Shown here one piece after another: positions 14,269 through 16,927 of a stretch of 16,927 nt of DNA. This stretch comes from Thermacetogenium sp. UBA4966 (GTDB lineage Bacteria; Bacillota; DSM-12270; Thermacetogeniales; Thermacetogeniaceae). How positions within the stretch are numbered: the stretch's first letter is position 1; every line of letters starts with the position of its first letter. The stretch is from positions 1-16,927 of the forward strand of contig DHAA01000080.1 in NCBI GenBank assembly GCA_002397275.1, read 5' to 3'. Under the pieces are notes generated by a model. The model had not been told where the DNA came from and made no database searches. It saw only the letters and a program-made list of their open reading frames with translations. Made by a program: the position numbers and the translations under genes.

Positions 14269-15516
14269 TTATGGCAACTGCAGCTTTTTCAGTTCAACGA
14301 CCAGCCGCTCCATCGACGGTTCAACTTTAATCGGTTCTCCTGCTGCGTTGATGGCATTTTTCACATCCTTGAGTCCGTTGCCGGTAACGATAGCCACAAC
14401 CCTCTCCTCGCTTCCGATCCTCCCCTGTTTCACAAGAGTCCTCAGACCGGCCAGACCGGTTACGCCCGCGGGCTCTCCGAATATGCCGCTGCTTCTGCCC
14501 AGCAGCCGCATGGCGCCGAGGATCTCTTCATCGCTCACCGCTACCATGGTTCCGTGCGATTCCCGCACCGCGCGCAGGGCTTTTTCCGCATTGCGCGGCA
14601 CCCCCACCGCGATGCTGTCGGCAATCGTGTTCTCCTCTACCGGATGCCAGGGCCTATTTTCCTGAACGGCATCAGCCAGCGGGCTACAGCCGGAGGACTG
14701 TACCCCGAGCAGTTTCGGCAGCTTATCAATCCAGCCGACCTTGTACAGGTCCTGAAACCCCTTCCATACTCCGGAGATGATACACCCGTCCCCTACGGAG
14801 ACGGCCACCCAGTCAGGCGCTTTCCAGTCGAGCTGCTCGGCTATTTCCAGGGCAACCGTCTTTTTTCCCTCCACCAGATAAGGATTGACGGCAGCGTTTC
14901 TGTTATACCAGCCCCACCGCTCGATGGCCTGCGCCGACAGCTGAAAGGCATCGCTGTAAGAACCCTGGACACTGATTACATTCGCACCGAAGATCAGCAG
15001 CTGTGCTACCTTGCCCTGCGGCGCCCGTCCGGGAACGAAGATAAAGGTCTTCAGCCCCATGGCCGCGGCATTTCCTGCTAAAGAGGAAGCGGCGTTCCCT
15101 GTAGAGGAGCAGGCTATGGTGGTCATCTTCTCTTCCACCGCTTTCATAACGGCGATAACAGAGGCGCGATCCTTTAGTGAAGCAGTGGGATTCTGCCCAT
15201 CATCTTTAACATAAAGGTGATTCAGGCACAACGCTTCGCCCAGGTTCGCCGCCCTGTACAGGGGGGATAGCCCCACCCGCAATTGAGGGCGGGGCGTAGA
15301 GGGTTCAACCGGCAGAAAAGGCAGATAGCGAAAAAGAGAATAATCTTTGGAGTGCACGACACGCTCCAGAGGCACGCTTCTCTTTATTTTTACGTAGTCA
15401 TAGACGACATCTAAAATGCCGTCCCTGGGGCCGCAAGCCGGGCAGGTATACAAACCGGGCTTTGCCGAAAGCTCTTTTCCGCAGTGTATGCAGCGTAAAC
15501 CGATGACATTATTCAA
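14269..15516 (-). CDS. thrC: Threonine-synthase-like PLP enzyme with N-terminal zinc ribbon
   Basis: A protein of 415 residues. The N-terminus carries a CxxC...CxxC zinc ribbon (Cys9, Cys12, Cys25, Cys28). PTASLKDRAS gives the PLP lysine at Lys115, SSTGNAA (138-144) is the substrate loop, and SVGDGCIISGVWKG (about 240-253) is the cofactor-phosphate segment in the form used by threonine synthases. Classical ThrC converts O-phosphohomoserine to threonine. No hom or thrB gene is nearby, so in this cluster it may act on another amino acid, for example by beta-elimination of diaminopropionate, or make threonine/serine interconversion products alongside GlyA. The start is a TTG with TGAGGTG seven bases upstream. 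It lies 43 bp after glyA and about 70 bp before the second PLP enzyme, forming a run of three successive PLP genes. Confidence 0.85.
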   Translation of the reverse strand: MNNVIGLRCIHCGKELSAKPGLYTCPACGPRDGILDVVYDYVKIKRSVPLERVVHSKDYSLFRYLPFLPVEPSTPRPQLRVGLSPLYRAANLGEALCLNHLYVKDDGQNPTASLKDRASVIAVMKAVEEKMTTIACSSTGNAASSLAGNAAAMGLKTFIFVPGRAPQGKVAQLLIFGANVISVQGSYSDAFQLSAQAIERWGWYNRNAAVNPYLVEGKKTVALEIAEQLDWKAPDWVAVSVGDGCIISGVWKGFQDLYKVGWIDKLPKLLGVQSSGCSPLADAVQENRPWHPVEENTIADSIAVGVPRNAEKALRAVRESHGTMVAVSDEEILGAMRLLGRSSGIFGEPAGVTGLAGLRTLVKQGRIGSEERVVAIVTGNGLKDVKNAINAAGEPIKVEPSMERLVVELKKLQLP

Positions 15517-15559
15517 ATCAATTCACCTCATAAGCAGCGTAGTTTTGCAATCGCGGCTA

Positions 15560-16825
15560 TCAGCGCCGCAATGCCGGCTCTCTGCATTCTCTGTATAAGG
15601 GAAACCGTTCACAGAGACCGCGCACCCGCCGGCGCGCTTCATCCCCATTATCTTCTTCGGTAAGGGCGAGATTTATAATATCCGCCACATCCCGCATCGC
15701 TTCCGTATCAAACCCGCGGGTGGTGACAGCCGGGGCGCCGATGCGAATGCCGCTGGTCACAAACGGCTTTTCCGTATCAAAGGGAACCGCATTCTTGTTG
15801 ACGGTAACCCCGATCTCATCAAGGCGTTTCTCAGCCTCTTTTCCGGTAATGTGTTTGTTGCGCAGATCAACCAGCATCATATGATTATCTGTTCCCCCGG
15901 AAACAAGATTAAAACCATAGTGCACAAGACCTTCCGCCAGTACCGCGGCATTGGCGACGACATTTCTCTGGTAGGCGGCAAATTCCGGCTGCAGAGCCTC
16001 CTGCAAAGCCACAGCCTTGGCGGCGATGACATGCATCAGCGGGCCTCCCTGGATTCCAGGGAAGATCGCTTTATCGACAGCCGCGGCGAACTTCTCTTTG
16101 CAGAGAATAATGCCCCCTCGGGGGCCCCTCAGGGTTTTATGTGTCGTCGTTGTTACAAAATCCGCATAGGGTACGGGAGAGGGATGCAGCCCCGCGGCCA
16201 CTAAACCGGCGATGTGAGCCATGTCTACCATTAACAGGGCCCCCACCTGATCGGCAATTTCTCTAAACGCCTCAAAATCAATAATCCTGGGATAAGCGCT
16301 GGCGCCCGCTACAATCATTTTAGGCATGTGCTTAATTGCCAGTTCCCTGACCTCTTCATAATCTATGGTCCCGGTTCCCCGGCCAACGCCATAATGAACA
16401 AAGTTATAGTATTTTCCCGAGAGATTAACAGGGCTCCCATGGGTCAAGTGGCCGCCGTGGGAAAGATCCATCCCCAGCACCAGATCGCCGGGGCTTAGGG
16501 CGGCAAAATAAACCGCTTGATTGGCCTGCGACCCGGAATGAGGCTGAACATTTACATGCTCTGCTCCAAATAGCTGCTTCGCTCTCTCTCTGGCCAACTC
16601 CTCCGCCTGGTCGACAAACTCGCATCCTCCATAGTAACGCTTGTCAGGATACCCCTCTGCATACTTATTGGTCAGTACTGTTCCTTGAGCTTCCATCACA
16701 GCCGGGCTTGTAAAGTTCTCCGAAGCGATCAGCTCAATATTGTTGTTTTGTCTCTTGAGTTCCTGGCGTATTACTTGCGCTAATTTAGGGTCAACGCTGT
16801 CTATACACTCAAGGTGTTCCCGCAT
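15560..16825 (-). CDS. glyA: Serine hydroxymethyltransferase
   Basis: A protein of 421 residues, normal for bacterial GlyA. It interconverts serine and glycine with tetrahydrofolate. It shows IELIASEN near 30-37, the NKYAEGYPDKRYYGG block, QPHSGSQAN, VDMAHIAGL, and TTTTHKTLRGPRGG with the PLP lysine at Lys230. The start at 16825 is preferred over the in-frame ATG at 16864 because GAGGTG lies six bases upstream, the length then matches the family, and the sigma-54 promoter would place the transcript start next to 16864. As the first gene after that promoter it links the cluster to one-carbon metabolism: purine fermenters make glycine and C1-tetrahydrofolate, which GlyA can join to serine and, via a dehydratase, to pyruvate. 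That role is inferred. Confidence 0.97.
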   Translation of the reverse strand: MREHLECIDSVDPKLAQVIRQELKRQNNNIELIASENFTSPAVMEAQGTVLTNKYAEGYPDKRYYGGCEFVDQAEELARERAKQLFGAEHVNVQPHSGSQANQAVYFAALSPGDLVLGMDLSHGGHLTHGSPVNLSGKYYNFVHYGVGRGTGTIDYEEVRELAIKHMPKMIVAGASAYPRIIDFEAFREIADQVGALLMVDMAHIAGLVAAGLHPSPVPYADFVTTTTHKTLRGPRGGIILCKEKFAAAVDKAIFPGIQGGPLMHVIAAKAVALQEALQPEFAAYQRNVVANAAVLAEGLVHYGFNLVSGGTDNHMMLVDLRNKHITGKEAEKRLDEIGVTVNKNAVPFDTEKPFVTSGIRIGAPAVTTRGFDTEAMRDVADIINLALTEEDNGDEARRRVRGLCERFPLYRECREPALRR

Positions 16826-16876
16826 AGTACTCACCTCATCACTTTTTTTGAATCCGGCAATCATTTATTTAACTAC

Positions 16877-16891
16877 GCAATAACCGTGCCA
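16877..16891 (-). promoter_or_regulatory. Sigma-54 (-24/-12) promoter of glyA
   Basis: On the minus strand TGGCACG-GTTA-TTGC matches the RpoN consensus exactly in sequence and spacing, with the invariant GG and GC dinucleotides. A transcript starting about 12 bases after the GC would begin near 16866 and give a leader of about 40 bases carrying the glyA ribosome binding site. Sigma-54 promoters need an AAA+ activator bound upstream; its site and gene would lie beyond the window edge, 36 bases away. Confidence 0.85.
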
Positions 16892-16927
16892 GTCTTCGTT
16901 TTTTAACGCTCCATACTGATCATTGCT

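Noticed and set aside
16425..16625. Minus-strand frame inside glyA in another register
   Set aside because: It overlaps the core of serine hydroxymethyltransferase, has no domain features and no ribosome site.
15560..16864. Upstream ATG for glyA at 16864
   Set aside because: The sigma-54 promoter would start transcription at about this base, there is no ribosome site, and the extra 13 residues are not family-like.

Overview
The window is a single-strand catabolic gene cluster: every credible gene reads on the minus strand, so transcription runs from position 16927 towards 1. The content points to an anaerobic, purine-fermenting Firmicute, most likely a clostridial lineage. The reasons are strong AGGAGG-type ribosome binding sites, frequent GTG and TTG starts, ferredoxin-type Fe-S proteins, two molybdenum hydroxylases and a carbamate kinase. 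I cannot name the species.

In order of transcription the layout is: a canonical sigma-54 (-24/-12) promoter; glyA (serine hydroxymethyltransferase); a threonine-synthase-like PLP enzyme; a second, divergent fold-type II PLP enzyme; ygeY (M20 metallohydrolase); ygeW (knotted-type carbamoyltransferase); arcC-type carbamate kinase; a fused [2Fe-2S]/molybdopterin xanthine-dehydrogenase-like protein; and a dihydroorotate-dehydrogenase-like flavoprotein with two [4Fe-4S] motifs. A gap of about 370 bp follows, holding a terminator-like hairpin and a candidate promoter with an operator-like palindrome. After it come an NCS2 purine permease, a 13-bp perfect hairpin, ssnA (amidohydrolase), a second molybdopterin hydroxylase large subunit, and the first 40 codons of a hydantoinase/dihydropyrimidinase (hyuA/ygeZ-like) that runs off the left edge.

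ygeY, ygeW, carbamate kinase, ssnA, hyuA and the XDH-type subunits are the genes that travel together in the E. coli ygeW-yqeA/ssnA-xdhD region, in selenium-dependent molybdenum hydroxylase loci, and in the urate/purine degradation clusters of gut anaerobes. The inferred scheme is as follows. The permease imports purine. The two hydroxylases interconvert urate, xanthine and related purines. The DHOD-like Fe-S protein supplies or accepts electrons in a ring-reduction step. HyuA, SsnA and YgeY open and trim the ring. YgeW run towards phosphorolysis would release carbamoyl phosphate, and carbamate kinase would turn that into ATP. The PLP enzymes and GlyA would process the amino-acid products (2,3-diaminopropionate, glycine, serine).

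The most notable departures from the known versions of this locus are these. No YgeX diaminopropionate ammonia-lyase is visible; two other fold-type II PLP enzymes sit in its place. No large YgfK is visible; a small DHOD/ferredoxin protein lacking the usual catalytic Ser/Cys-Pro motif is present instead. GlyA leads the cluster and lies behind a sigma-54 promoter. No RNA genes, insertion sequences or CRISPR arrays were seen.
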